A stretch of DNA of 64,000 nt from Hordeum vulgare subsp. vulgare. Lineage: Eukaryota; Streptophyta; Magnoliopsida; Poales; Poaceae. Both the position numbers and the translations under genes were made by a program. This document shows positions 22,638 to 34,378 of this stretch, piece by piece. Location of the stretch: NCBI RefSeq assembly GCF_904849725.1, contig NC_058518.1:419995081-420059080 (forward strand), written 5' to 3'. Position 1 is the first letter of the stretch; each line of letters begins with the position of its first letter. The notes under the pieces were generated by a model. The model did not search any database. It was given only the letters and a program-made list of their open reading frames with translations, and was not told the origin of the DNA.

Positions 22638-24373
22638 TGACTGGAACTCTCTGGCAATAGCTAGACGAATGCTGATTTTGTGACAACAAACCTTCCCTTG
22701 CAACGGCACCAGAAGAATGCTACTAGCACTCCCCAGCAATGAAACTAGAAGAATGTTGTTGATGGCCCACCAGCGCGTGGGTTCGCAGCAGATTTCGAGG
22801 GTAGAGTATTCGACCCAAACTTGTTGGTTAGTCAGACAGGAGGTGAGAGAATACTCTCGAGTATTAGCAGCTGAATGCGTCAGATTCAACCACACCTGAA
22901 AGATTAGTATCTGCAAGCAAAGTAGTAAGAGCAAAGTAATATGATAGCAACGGTGTCAAACGATCTATTGACGGCAGACTATTCCTAACTGTCGTATCAA
23001 TGGCGCCAAGTTGCCTCGTTGACGGAAATTGTCGCTTCCCATCAACGACCAGCGAATCAAGATTGTAGCAGGTAGCAGCAGTGTAACGAGTAACAGCAGT
23101 GGCAAGGAACAGTAGTAGTGACAGCAGTAGCAAGTAGCAACAGTAGCAAGTGACAGTGGTAGCAACAGTAGCAGCAGAGCAAGACAAGTAACAGCAGCAG
23201 CAACAGTAGTAACAGCAGAGCAAGACAAGTAACAGCAGCAGCAACAGTAGTAACAGCAGCAGTAGGACAAACTCGTAGGCAATGGGTCGGTGATTTGTTT
23301 GGATGATATTCATCATGCAACAGTTATAACACAAAGAGATATGTGGCTAGCTCCCGTTCGTCAATGTGATGTAGGCATGCATTTCGTGTGTCGTCATACG
23401 TGTTTAGGGAAAAGAACTTGCATGACATCTATTGTCCATCCCTCCCGTGGCAGCGGGGTCCGAAAGGAAACTACGGGATATTAAGGTTCTCCTTTTAATA
23501 AAGAACCGGACCAACGCATTAGCACTTGGTGAACACATGAACTCCTCAAACTATGGTCATCACCGGGAGTGGTTCCGGTTATTGTCACTCCGGGGTTGCC
23601 GGATCATGACACATAGTAGGTAACTACAACTTGCAAGATCGGATCTAAAACACACATATATTGGTGACAACATAATAATTTCATATCTAAAATCATGGCA
23701 CTCGGGCCCTAGTGACAGGCATTAAGCATGGCAAAGTAGTAGCAACATCAATCTCAGAACATAGTGGATACTAGGGATCAATCCCCATCAAAACTAACTC
23801 GATTACATGATAGATCTCATCCTACTCATCACCGCCCAGCGAGTCTATGAATAGATTACTCACGAACGATGAAGAGCTTCATGGAATTGGAGAGGGAAGA
23901 AGGTTGATGATGACGATGGCGACGATTTCCCCTCTCCGGAGCCCAAAACGGACTCCAGATCTGCCCTCCAGATGAAGAACAGGTTGTGGCGGCGTCTCCG
24001 TATCGCAAACGTGACGAAATCTTCTCTTTTTATTTTTTCTGGGACGAAAGTGAACTTATAGACCTGAGGTTGGGGGCGACAGAGCTGTGTGGGCCCCACA
24101 AGCTTGCCCACCGCCACCAGGGGGTGGCGGAGGCAGGGCTTGTGGCCCACTGGCCCACCCCCTTAGGAGGATCTTGGCGCAGATATTTTTCATATTTTCC
24201 AAAAATTCTCCCCGTAAATTTTCAGGACGTTTGGAGAACTTTGATTTCTGCACAAAAACGACACCAAGGCAATTCTGCTTAAAACAGCTTCAGTCGAGGT
24301 TAGTTCCATTCAAATCATGCAAATTAGAGTCCAAAACAAGGGCAAAAGAGTTTGGAAAAGTAGATACGATGGA
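22638..24373 (-). repeat. Element C 3' LTR (left)
   Basis: About 1736 bp. On the minus strand it starts TCCATCGTATCTAC and ends GTTCCAGTCA; the first ~8 bases present in the other LTR (a TGATACTTC-like start) are missing here. GC stem-loop 24091-24149, TATA-like GGTCTATAAGTTC on the minus strand at 24052-24064. A primer-site-like copy (TGGTGCCGTTGCAAGGGA on the minus strand) is at about 22695-22712. Confidence 0.85.
23070..23275. repeat. AGC/AGT-rich trinucleotide stretch within the C LTR
   Basis: Degenerate (AGC/AGT/AAC)n sequence of about 200 bases, repeated in the partner LTR at 31430-31630. It creates long leucine-rich frames on the minus strand which I do not regard as genes. Confidence 0.85.
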
Positions 24374-24387
24374 ACTCCCCCAAGCTT
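24374..24387 (-). other. Element C 3' polypurine tract
   Basis: On the minus strand AAGCTTGGGGGAGT precedes the LTR start. Confidence 0.85.
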
Positions 24388-26281
24388 AAAACCTTGCTTG
24401 TGCTCAAGCAACTCAGTTGACAAACTGAGAGAGAAAGAAAAACTTTGACAAACTCGGTTTGATCTTGTTGTTGCAACTATGTCTAACTCATAACCAGAAT
24501 TTCAGCAAGATCACAAGTTAACCTCATAAGCAAGTGACACAAAGGTCTCACGGTAAACTAATATCAATGGCATAATCAGCTAACGAGCAAATAATAATGA
24601 GTTTCAAATACCAACACTTCAATCAAAACAAGCATGAAGCAATATGAATAGGTGGTATCTCGCTAGCTCTTTCTGAGACCGCAAAACATACATGCAGAGC
24701 ACTTTCAAAGATCAAGGGCTGACTAAACATTGTAATTCATAGCAACGAAGATCCAGTCATAGTCATACTCAATATCAATCAAAAGCAAAGCATAAAAATG
24801 ACAGAGGTGCTCTCTAATTGGTGCTTATAGAAGAGGAGGATGACTCAACAGGAAAATAAATAGACAGGCCCTTCGCAGAGGGAAGCATTGATTTGCAGAG
24901 GTGCCAGAGCTCAAGCTTTGAAAACAGAGATAATAATTTTGGGTGGCATGCTTTCATTGTCAACGCAATGACCAAGAGTTCTCAATATCTTCCATGCTAC
25001 TCATGCTATAGGCGGTTCCCAAACAGAAAAGTAAAGTTTTAACTCCCCCACCACCAATCAATCACACTCCACGGCTAGCCGAATCCTCGGGTACCGTCCA
25101 TACTAACATCAGTCCCGGGGGAGTCTTGTTTTACAGTTATGTTTTTGATTTAAGCGTGGAACTGGGCATTCCAATTACTGGCCCCTTTCTCGTAAATGAC
25201 AGTGAATAAACACATGTCGAGGATAACACTCCTAGCACGGAAGATACCAATAGCCCTCTGTCACCACATGAGCGGTTCGGGCATGCAAAACAAATTATTT
25301 CTTGAAGGTTTAGAGAGTGGCACGTGCAAATTTACTTGGAACGGTAGGTAGATACCGCAAATAGCTGGTATGGTGGACTCCCATGGAAAAACTTTTGGGT
25401 ATATGGAAGTGGATGCACAAGCAGTATTCCGCTTAGTACAAGTGAAGGCTAGCAAAAGACTGGGAAGCGACCAACTAGAGAGCGACAACAGTCATCAAGA
25501 TGCAATGAGTTTGACTAACATTGAATGCAAACATGAACAGGATATAAATCACCATGAAGACAAACATCATAGAGGCTATGTTGATTTTGTTTCAACTACA
25601 TGCATGAACATGCGCCAAGTCAAGCCACTTGAAACATTCAAAGGAGAATACCATCCTATCATACTACATCATAGTCATCTCAAAATCTATGTTCGCAATC
25701 AAGACAAACCATTATAAGCTCCTAGCTAAATAAGCATGACATCAGAAACTATGATCACTAAGTTGTCATTGCAAACATGGTTCTCTCACAACAAAGTTGA
25801 ATCTGGGTCGACAAGCTAGTCATATTTACAAAAACAAAATAGATAGAGTTCATACCAGCTTTTCAGTCTCAGTCACTTCATCATATATCATCATTATTGC
25901 CTTTCACTTGCGCGATCGAACGATGTGAACAATAATAAGAGTGCTCGTGCATTGTACTAAGTTGAATCTGCAGGCAAACACAAAGGAGAAGACAAAGTAA
26001 TATGGCTCTTTGAAAGCTAAACAGGTATGCATGCAAGAGCCACTAAACATTGTAACCAATATCTTCTACCTTGACCCAAAGAAAAAGAAAACTATTTACA
26101 CGGGAAAGCTCCCAACAAGAAAAAGAAGAAAGAAAAATCTTTTTGGGTTTTCTCAAAAGGACACAAAACAAGAAAACAAGAAAACAAAAATAAACTAGCA
26201 TGGATAATATAGTGGCAAAGTGTAAACGCCGGCTAACAAAGTGAAAGCATAAGCATGAATGTAAAGTCGGTGAGAACACGT
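24388..26281 (-). other. Element C 3' non-coding region
   Basis: About 1.9 kb between the two polypurine tracts. Contains GCCCTTCGCAGAGGGAAG at 24868-24885, the same 18-base motif (reverse orientation) as in A and H. No gene seen; the plus-strand frame near 25370-25717 matches nothing I recognise. Confidence 0.55.
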
Positions 26282-26295
26282 ACTCCCCCAAGATT
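26282..26295 (-). other. Second (internal) polypurine tract of element C
   Basis: On the minus strand AATCTTGGGGGAGT, one base different from the 3' tract, 22 bases after the end of the ATHILA ORF1-like gene. Confidence 0.65.
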
Positions 26296-26316
26296 AGGCT
26301 TTTGTCCTAGCTTGGT

Positions 26317-27339
26317 CTACTCCCATGGATGGTCCTGGCGAAACCCAAAATCATAATGGGTGTTATACGGAAGTGCTGCAGCCACTGCCTGAATAGCTGT
26401 CTCGCGAAGTCGAGCAGCCGTCGCCTCCCTCTCATACTCCTCTGCCTCTCCTATGGTTATGTAATATCTTTGTTTTACCTGAAAGTCAAAGAAAGCAGGA
26501 GCAGGAAGGGTAATATGGAAAACATGCTGCCCGTTAAATATCAAGCAGTAAAGGAGGGATCCATGATCTCTCTCAAGGAACTGGTAGCGTGTTAGAGTGA
26601 CACGATCAAGGTAGGCTGTACGGAGAGGAGGGTCTTCTGAACGGATGGATATTCCAAAAAAGTTTGCTAAGCGTGTAGCATAAACTCCACCAAAGAAATC
26701 CCCCTCACTAGAATTTTTATTCAGCCTCCTTTCTATTATAGCTCCCATATTGAAGCTCCTGTCACCTCTTACTGCGCTCTTAAGGACACTAAGGTCGGAA
26801 GCACATAGGTGACAATGTGCACCCTTGCCGTTAATGCACCTACCTATGAAGAGGGCAAAGTAGTGCAAGGCAGGGAAATGGATGCTTCCTATGGTGGCTT
26901 GCGTGATATCTCTGGTTTATCCAACAGTTATACTGGAGACAAAGTCTCTGACCGAAGATTTAGAAGGATCATTAATACTACCCCCATCGGGTATCTTGCA
27001 AATCCTATTGAAATCCTCCAAATACATGGTATAGGATTTATCATACAGATCAAACAGTATGGATGAGTCACGGCCAACTGAAAATTTAAATCTACGCACG
27101 AAAGAGGCAGTGAGCATAGCATACTGTTCACATTTATCTGAGAGGAATTCTTCTAACCCGGCATTGCGGACAAGTGTATCAAACTCATCCTTGAAACCTG
27201 CTTCGATCATAAACTCATCGGAAGGCCATTCACATGGTTGCACCGGTGCGTCCCTTAGTTGAAAAGATTCGGGCTCCCGAAAAGAAAGACGGGGACCCTT
27301 CTTACTTGAGAAACCACCATGAAACTTCCTCCTGAACAT
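26317..27339 (-). pseudogene. ATHILA ORF1-like (envelope-position) protein, one in-frame stop
   Basis: Starts at the ATG at 27339 (MFRRKFHGGFSSKKG). The sequence ESFQLRDAPVQPCEWPSDEF, then DKSYTMYLEDFNRICKIPDG and later HYFALFIGRCINGKG fits the plant 'Arabidopsis retrotransposon ORF-1 (ATHILA)' family, carried at the 3' end of Athila elements where retroviruses have env. A TAA at 26917-26919 replaces what is probably a Glu codon; otherwise one frame runs to 26317. I see no clear signal peptide or membrane span, and its molecular role is not established. A splice-acceptor-like AAATTTCAG lies about 12 bases before the ATG. Confidence 0.8.
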
Positions 27340-28106
27340 AATTCCCTTTTGCTGAAATTTTTTAAGTTCAAGAGAAAAGTGAATGAAGACAAACCATACC
27401 TTGTAGCAACTACTCCTACTAGTGCCTAGAGACCGTATCACGCGCTAAAACTACTTGGGACCAGCTAAAATCAACCTTTCTAGCTCAAGAACAGGGTCAC
27501 CAAGGTAGCAAGAACACGCGAAAGATAAAGCACTGGAGCAAAAACTAATTGGACCAATGGAGGAGTCACTTACCAAGGAGTAATTTCCCCAAAACGGTTC
27601 GGAGAATGGTGCATTGAGCAAGGAGATCGAAAATCACAGCCAAATGAGCAAGAACACGGGTTTGAGCTGCGAAACAATTTTTTCTGGAGGTGGAAGAAGA
27701 GGCTGGGAGCTGGAATGAGTGGAGGGGGTCCCTATGGGCCCCACAAGCTTGCCCTCCGCCACCAGGGGGTGGCGGTGGCAGGGCTTGTGGCCCACTGGTC
27801 TGGCACCCAGGCTAACTCTCAGGCCCAGTAATTTTCAAAAATTCCAAAAAAAATCATACTAAATTTTCAGGACCATCGGAGAACTTTTATTTTCGAGGTA
27901 TTTTTCTCGGGACGCTAAAACAGAAAACAGGAAAAACTAAACTAATTCCATCATTTTTCTTCTAAACAACATAAAATGAAAGCTCAAAACAGAGGTATGT
28001 GACTCTTTGATTGTCATCGAAAGAAATCCGTCAATGGGGTTGATCAAGTCCTCATGACAAAACCTTCTCGAATCTCAAGAGAGAACGGAGAATTTTCAAA
28101 TAGCCA
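27340..28106 (-). promoter_or_regulatory. Internal spacer with LTR-like hairpin upstream of the ATHILA ORF
   Basis: The stem-loop at 27736-27794 (CCACAAGCTTGCC ... GGCAGGGCTTGTGG) nearly repeats that of C's own LTR (24091-24149), and a CCAGAAAAAAT stretch follows it on the minus strand as in the LTR. No TATA is obvious. This is where RT, RNase H and integrase would sit in a complete element, so the region also marks the pol deletion. Confidence 0.5.
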
Positions 28107-30921
28107 CTAAGTCACCTCAATGGGGATATGTATCTCCCCAACAAGCAAATCATACTTCATCTTGACATGAGGAATAGGGCATTCAAAGCTCCCAATAAGA
28201 ATCGATGAAGTCTTTTCGATAGCATTGATGCAATGTACTTGATATTGTTTCTTCAGAAAGTGCATTGTGTGCTCATTACCGTTGACATGGAAAGTGACAT
28301 TGCCGTTGTTGCAATCTATAACAGCCCCTGCAGTGTTTAAAAAGGGTCTTCCGAGGATGACAGCCATGGCATCATCCTTGGGAATATCCAAGATAACAAA
28401 GTCTGTTAAGATAGTGGTATTAGCAACCACAACAGGCACATCCTCACAAATGCCGATAGGGAAAGCAGTTGATTTGTCGGCCATCTGTAGAGAAATTTCA
28501 GTGGGTGTCAACTTATCCAACTCAAGTCTACGATAAAGAGAGAGCGGCATAACACTAACACCGGCTCCAAGGTCACATAAGGCAGTTCTTATGTAGTTTC
28601 CTTTAATGGAGCAAGGTATAGTGGGCACTCCGGGATCACCAAGTTTCTTAGGAGTTCCACCTTTGAAAGTGTAATTGGCAAGCATGGTGGAAATCTCAAG
28701 ATCGGGTATCTTTCGTTTATTAGTCACGATATCTTTCATGTACTTGGCATACGGAGACATCTTGAGCATATCAGTTAACCGCATCTACAGAAAGATGGGT
28801 CTTATCATCTCAACGAAACGCTCAAAATCCTCATCATCCTTTTTATTGAATGGCTTAGGAGGAAAGGGCATAGATCTCTGAACCCATGGTTCCCTTTCTT
28901 TACCATGCTTCCTAGCAGTAAAGTCATTCTTATCGTATCTCTTAGGTTGTGGGTTGTCAGGATTAACCGAAGGTTCAATCTCCACATCCTCATCATTGCT
29001 AGGTTGAGCATTATTATGAACATCACTGTCCATATTGTCACCAGGTTCATGTTCATCACCAGATTGTCTTTCTGCATCATACGCAGAAATATCATTAGGT
29101 TCTTCAGGTGTGACAGTATTTGGTGAACTGGCATGTAGGCTTCTATCATCCTTCTTCTTCTCCTTAGGATGACTGGGTGTATCAGCATTTATTCCTTGAG
29201 AATCTTGATCAATTCTCTTAGGATGACCTTCAGGATACAAAGGTTCCTCAGTCATTTTGCCTCCTCTAGTAACGACTCTGACAGAGTTGTCATTTAATTC
29301 ATTGAGCAGGTCATTCTGAGCTTTAAGTACTTGTTCTACCTGAGTAGTAACCATAGAGGCATGTTTACTCAGAAGCTTCAGATCATTGACATTTTTGTCT
29401 ACACAAGCACTTAAATGGCTAAGCATACGAGTACTTTGTTCCAAGTGTGTGCTAACGTAATCATTGAAACTCAGGCTAGCAGGTTTGTCAAAAGGAATAT
29501 CACTCTCATCAAACCTATGCAGATAATTCACTTCTACTAGTTGTATCGGGTTATCGAGACCATGGATCTCTTCGATAGGTGGTAGATTTTTGACATCTTC
29601 AGATCTAATGCCTTTCTCTTGCATAGATTTCTTGGCTTCTTGCATATCTTCGGGACTTAGGAATAGAATACATCTTTTCTTCGGAGTTGGCTTAGGAGGT
29701 GGTTCGGGAATAGTCCAAGCATTATTGTTGATCAAGATGTTATTCAGTAGGGTCTCAGCTTGTTCTATAGTTCGTTCCCTAAAAACACAACCGGCACAAC
29801 TATCTAGGTGGTCTCTAGAAGCATCGGTAAGTCCGTTATAGAGGATATCAAGTATCTCGTTCTTCTTAAGAGGGTGATTAGGCAAAGCATTCTGTAGCTG
29901 GACGAGCCTCCCCCAAGCTTGTGGAAGACTCTCTTCTTGGAGTTGAGCAAAGTTGTATATTTCCTGCAAGGCAGCTTGCTTCTTATGGGCAGGGAAATAT
30001 TTCTCACTGAAGTAATAGACCATATCCTGGGGACTACTCACACATCCAGGAGCAAGAGAGGTGAACCAGGCTTTAGCGTCATCCTTTAGAGAGAAAGGAA
30101 ACAGCTTAAGGATATAGTAGTGGTGGATCTTCTCCTCATTAGTGAAAAGGGTGGCTATATCGTGTAGTTTGGCAAGATGGGCTACGACCGTCTCAGACTC
30201 ATAACCATGAAAAGGATCAGATTCGACTAGAGAGATTATCTCAGGATCGACAGAGAATTCATGGTCCTTATCGGTGATAAAGATAGGTGAAGTGGCAAAC
30301 TTCGGGTCGTATTTCATCCTAGCTTTCAGAGATTTTTTCCTTCCACTTGAGAAGTAATTTCTCAGCGTCATAGGCATCCTTACACGCAAGAAAATCCTCA
30401 GCTATCTCTCCCTCCATAACGTAACCCTCACGTATATCACGCAATTCATATCTAGGAGAGCTAGATCTAGCAGGAGCAAAAGCAGGTTCTAACTCAATAG
30501 TATCGGCAGTTTCAGAAGAATCACGAGCATTGGCAGTAACTCTAGCAATATGAGAATCAAGGAACACCCCTGGTGGAACATCAGGCAAAGTAGTGTCTCT
30601 AGCAGTATCAAGCATAGCATCATCAGGTAAAATAGCATCTCTAGAATCAGGCATAGCATCTCTAGCAATATCAGGCATAGTATCATCAAGCATAGCATCA
30701 AGCATAGCATCATCAAGCATAGTATCAAGCATAGCATCTCTAGCAGTAGCATCATAAGCATCATCAAGCACACGCGACATATCAAGATTTCTAGCAGGAG
30801 GTGATGTCGCAAACTTACTCATAAGTGAAGGTGAATCAAGTGCATAGCTAGATGGCAATTCCTTACCTCCCCTCGTAGTTGAGGGCAAGACTTTGGTTTT
30901 TGGATCCTTCAGATTCTTCAT
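28107..30921 (-). pseudogene. Element C gag-protease polyprotein, frameshift and one stop
   Basis: Starts MKNLKDPKTKVLPST at 30921. An N-terminal low-complexity DAMLD-type repeat is followed by the retrotransposon gag block (LFPFSLKDDAKAWFTSLAPG near 30080, EKYFPAHKKQAAL). An extra A in an A-run near 30332-30338 shifts the frame; the rest is open to a TAG at 28785-28787 and continues in the same frame as the protease: CDLGAGVSVMPLSLYRRL, then FVILDIP and AVILGRPFLNTAG, ending at 28107. The D-L-G active site is intact. No zinc knuckle was noticed. Gag would form the particle and the protease would process it. Confidence 0.85.
30590..30775. repeat. Minisatellite in C gag encoding DAMLD-type repeats
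   Basis: Imperfect 12-18 base units around 'agcatagcatcatca' repeat about a dozen times and stay in frame, giving (D)AMLDD/TMPD repeats near the gag N-terminus. Confidence 0.8.
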
Positions 30922-30971
30922 AGTGATCAGCAGATATAAATCCCAAGTAACTCAGAGAATATAGCAATACC

Positions 30972-30989
30972 TCCCCGGCAACGGCGCCA
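30972..30989 (-). other. Element C primer-binding site (perfect tRNA-Asp match)
   Basis: On the minus strand TGGCGCCGTTGCCGGGGA, nine bases after the 5' LTR end at 30999. Confidence 0.95.
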
Positions 30990-30998
30990 GAAAAATGC

Positions 30999-32607
30999 TG
31001 ACTGGCACTCTCTGGCAATAGCTAGACGAATGCTGATTTTGTGACAACAAACCTTCCCTTGCAACGGCACCAGAAGAATGCTACTAGCACTCCCCACCAA
31101 TGAAACTAGAAGAATGTTATTGACGGCCCACCAACGCGTGGGTTCACAACAGTTTTCGAGGGTAGAGTATTTGACCCAAACTTGTTGGTTAGCCAGACAT
31201 GAGGTGAGAGAATACTCTCGAGTATTAGCAGCTGAATGCGTCAGATTCAACCACACCTGAAAGATTAGTATCTGCAAGCAAAGTAGTAACAACAAAGTAA
31301 TATGATAGCAACGGTGTCAGAAACGGTCTGTTGACGGCAGAATATTCCTAACTATCGTATCAATGGCGCCAAGTTGCCTCGTTGACGGAAATTGTCGCTT
31401 CCCGTCAACGACCAGCGAATCAAGATTGTAGCAGGTAGCAGCAGTGTAACGAGTAACAGCAGTGGCAAGGAACAGTAGTAGTGACAGCAGTAGCAAGTAG
31501 CAACAGTAGCAAGCGACAGTAGTAGCAACAGCAGCAGCAGAGCAAGACAAGTAACAGCAGCAGCAACAGTAGTAACAGCAGAGCAAGACAAGTAACAACA
31601 GCAGCAACAGTAGTAACAACAGCAGTAGGACAAACTCGTAGGCAATGGGTCGGTGATTTGTTTGGATGATATTCATCATGCAACAGTTATAACACGGAGA
31701 GATATGTGGCTACCTCCCGTTCGTCAATGTGATGTAGGCATGCATTTCGTGTGTCGTCATACGTGCTTAGGGAAAAGAACTTGCATGACATCTATTGTCC
31801 ATCCCTCCCGTGGCAGCGGGGTCCAAAAGGAAACTACATGATATTAAGGTTCTCCTTTTAATAAAGAACCGGACCAACGCATATATTGGTGACAACATAA
31901 TAATTTCAGATCTGAAATCATGGCACTCGGGCCCTAGTGATAAGCATTAAGCAAGGCAAAGTAGTAGCAACATCAATCTCAGAACATAGTGGATACTAGG
32001 GATCAATCCCCATCAAAACTAACTCGATTACATGATAGATCTCATCCTACTCATCACCGCCCAGTGAGCCTACGAATAGATTACTCACGAGCGACGAAGA
32101 GCTTCATGGAATTGGAGAGGGAAGAAGGTTGATGATGACAATGGCGACGATTTCCCCTCTCCGGAGCCCAAAACGGACTCCAGATCTGCCCTCCAAATGA
32201 AGAACAGGTTGTAGCGGCACCTCCGTATCGCAAACACGACAAAATCTTCTCTTTTTATTTTTTCTGGGACGAAAGTGAACTTATAGACCTGAGGTTGGGG
32301 GCAGCACAGCTGTGTGGGCCCCACAAGCTTGCCCACCGCCACCAGGGGGTGGCGGAGGCAGGTCTTGTGGCCCACTGGCCCACCCCCTTAGGTGGATCTT
32401 GGCGCAGATATTTTTCATATTTGCCAAAAATGCTCCCCGTAAATTTTCAGGACGTTTGGAGAACTTTGATTTCTGCACAAAAACAACACCAAGGGAATTG
32501 TGCTGAAAAGAGCGTTAGTCCAGGTTAGTTCCATTCGAATCATGCAAATTAGAGTCCAAAACAAGGGCAAAAGAGTTTGGAAAAGTAGATACGATGGAGA
32601 AGTATGA
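30999..32607 (-). repeat. Element C 5' LTR (right)
   Basis: 1609 bp. On the minus strand it starts TCATACTTCTCCATCG (TGATACTTC with one change) and ends GTGCCAGTCA. Compared with the left LTR it lacks about 137 bases between 'accaacgcat' and 'atattggtgac' (near 31882). The GC stem-loop is at 32317-32373. Confidence 0.9.
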
Positions 32608-32612
32608 AGACT

Positions 32613-34114
32613 TTGCAATGGATTGCATCAAAGAAATGCATTCAAACAAGGAGCAACTATCATAATTGAATTCCTTGAAATCCAAAGTGGGAGTTTCATT
32701 ACTACCCAAAATTTTGATTTCTTCCACTCCACTCTCCACACCTTTATCATCAAGATAGGTGGACTCTGAATCATTGGGTCGTTTTTCAACCAAAGTGGAT
32801 TCATATACAGCCCCTTCATCAATAGGTTTGACACGCGAAAACAAAGATTCAAGAGGAGTCACACCAAGCATTTTAAGATCTTTGTGATTTGCATCACTAG
32901 AACGCACCCTTTTAAACCATTCATGCCTAGCGCGAATTGGGGTGGTTCTTTCTTTGCTCTCATTCATGGAAACAGGCATAGCTTTCAAAGTTTCATCCAA
33001 GTTGACCTTGGGAGGAGCACATCTAACTTCCAAGGCATCAATATCACAAGACATCCTATCAACGCTCTTAGCCAAATCGTCAATTTTGAGTAGTTTTACC
33101 TCTATGGACGCATTGAAAATCTTTCGAGAGTTGATGAACTCTTTGATATTACTCTCTAAATTAGAGGGTAATTTGTTGTGATTTCCATAAGTGTTGTTGT
33201 AGGAATTGCCATAATTTTTAGAGGAGTTACTAGGAAACGGCCTAGGAACATAGTTTCCTCTAAAAGCATTGTTGTTGCCAAAATTATTCCTACCAACAAA
33301 GTTAACGTCCAAACTAGCGTTGCTACTCTCAATCAAGGAAGATAGTGGCATTGTCATTAGGATCTAAAGGAGCATTTCTACTAGCAACCAAATTCATCAA
33401 CTCGTCCATCTTAGCACTAAGCGAGTTAATTTCTTCTATAGTGTGTACCTTTTTGCTAGCAGGTGACCTTTCAGTGTGCCACTTAGAGTAGTTGGTCATG
33501 ATATTGTCTAGGAGTTTTGTAGCATCTCCTAACGTGATTTCCATGAATGTTCCACCTGAGGCGGAGTCCAAGATATTGCGAGAGGCAAAATTCAAACCAG
33601 CGTCAAAGATTTGTATAATCATCCACAAACTCAAGCCATGAGCGGGACAATTTCTAATCATTAACTTCATCCTCTCCCAAGATTGTGCAACGTGTTCATG
33701 ATCAAGTTGCTTGAAATTCATGATATCGTTATGTAAGGAGATAATCTTAGCCGGCGGAAAATACTTGGATATGTAAGAACCTGCGCACTTATCCCAAGAA
33801 TCGATGCTATTTTTAGGCAAAGAAGAAAACCAAGTTTTTGCGCGATCTCGCAACGAGAAAGGAAAAAGCTTCAACTTAATCACGTCATTATCCACATCTC
33901 TTTTCTTCTGCATATCGCAAAGCTCAATGAAGGTATTGAGATGGGATGCGGCATCTTCACTAGGAAGGCCAGAGAATTGCTCTTTCATAACAAGATTCAG
34001 CAAAGCTCCGTTGATTTCATACGATTCCGCACTAGTGGCGGGAGCAATCGGAGTACTAATAAAATCATTATTATTGGTACTCGAGAAGTCGCAAAGTTTG
34101 GTGTTTTCAGCCAT
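32613..34114 (-). pseudogene. Element B gag (N-terminal part of gag-protease), frameshifted
   Basis: Chosen start is the ATG at 34114 (MAENTKLCDFSSTNN), because the upstream open frame lies in the leader and the homologous start is kept in F (39188). Gag block: LKLFPFSLRDRAKTWFSSLP, YISKYFPPAKIISLHNDI, NILDSASGGTFMEITLGDA, all typical of the Athila lineage. One extra base near 33350 (relative to F) shifts the frame; the second frame, MPLSSLIESSNASLDVNF onward, runs to the C insertion at 32612. An Asn-rich linker (NNFGNNNAFRGNY) follows the capsid region. Confidence 0.85.
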
Positions 34115-34350
34115 GATGACTTCAAAAAACAAACAAGCACACAAGCAAGCAAGAAAACTGGCAAAGGAAACGGCAAAAAGGCAAAAGGCAAAAGAAAACG
34201 GCAAAGGAGAAAGGCAAATTAAAACGGCAAAGGAGAAAGGCAAATGAAAACGGCAAATGTGAAGTGGGGGAGAGGAAAACAAGAGGCAACTGGCAAAAAA
34301 AGTAAATGCAAGAGATGAGTTTGTGAGAACTACTCGGATAGATCTCTCCT

Positions 34351-34368
34351 TCCCCGGCAACGGTGCCA
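34351..34368 (-). other. Element B primer-binding site (tRNA-Asp)
   Basis: On the minus strand TGGCACCGTTGCCGGGGA, one mismatch, ten bases after the LTR end. Confidence 0.9.
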
Positions 34369-34378
34369 GAAATACTTC

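Larger units (their letters stand above)
22638..32607 (-). mobile_element. Athila-type element C, pol-less but with an ATHILA ORF1-like gene
   Basis: Inserted in the gag-protease gene of B with target duplication AGAGT (22633-22637) and AGACT (32608-32612, one mismatch). On the minus strand: 5' LTR 32607-30999, PBS, gag-protease 30921-28107, hairpin, ATHILA ORF1-like 27339-26317, internal polypurine tract, non-coding region, 3' polypurine tract, 3' LTR 24373-22638. No RT, RNase H or integrase is visible. The deepest element of the nest. Confidence 0.9.

Noticed and set aside
23070..23275. Short regularly repeated units checked as a CRISPR array
   Set aside because: Trinucleotide repeats without unique spacers, within a plant LTR.
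22864..23334. Long leucine/cysteine-rich minus-strand frames (also 31317-31683)
   Set aside because: They come from the AGC/AGT trinucleotide stretch in the C LTR and appear in three overlapping frames at once.
25370..25717. 115-aa plus-strand frame in the C 3' region
   Set aside because: Antisense to the element, no recognisable domain, low complexity at its end.
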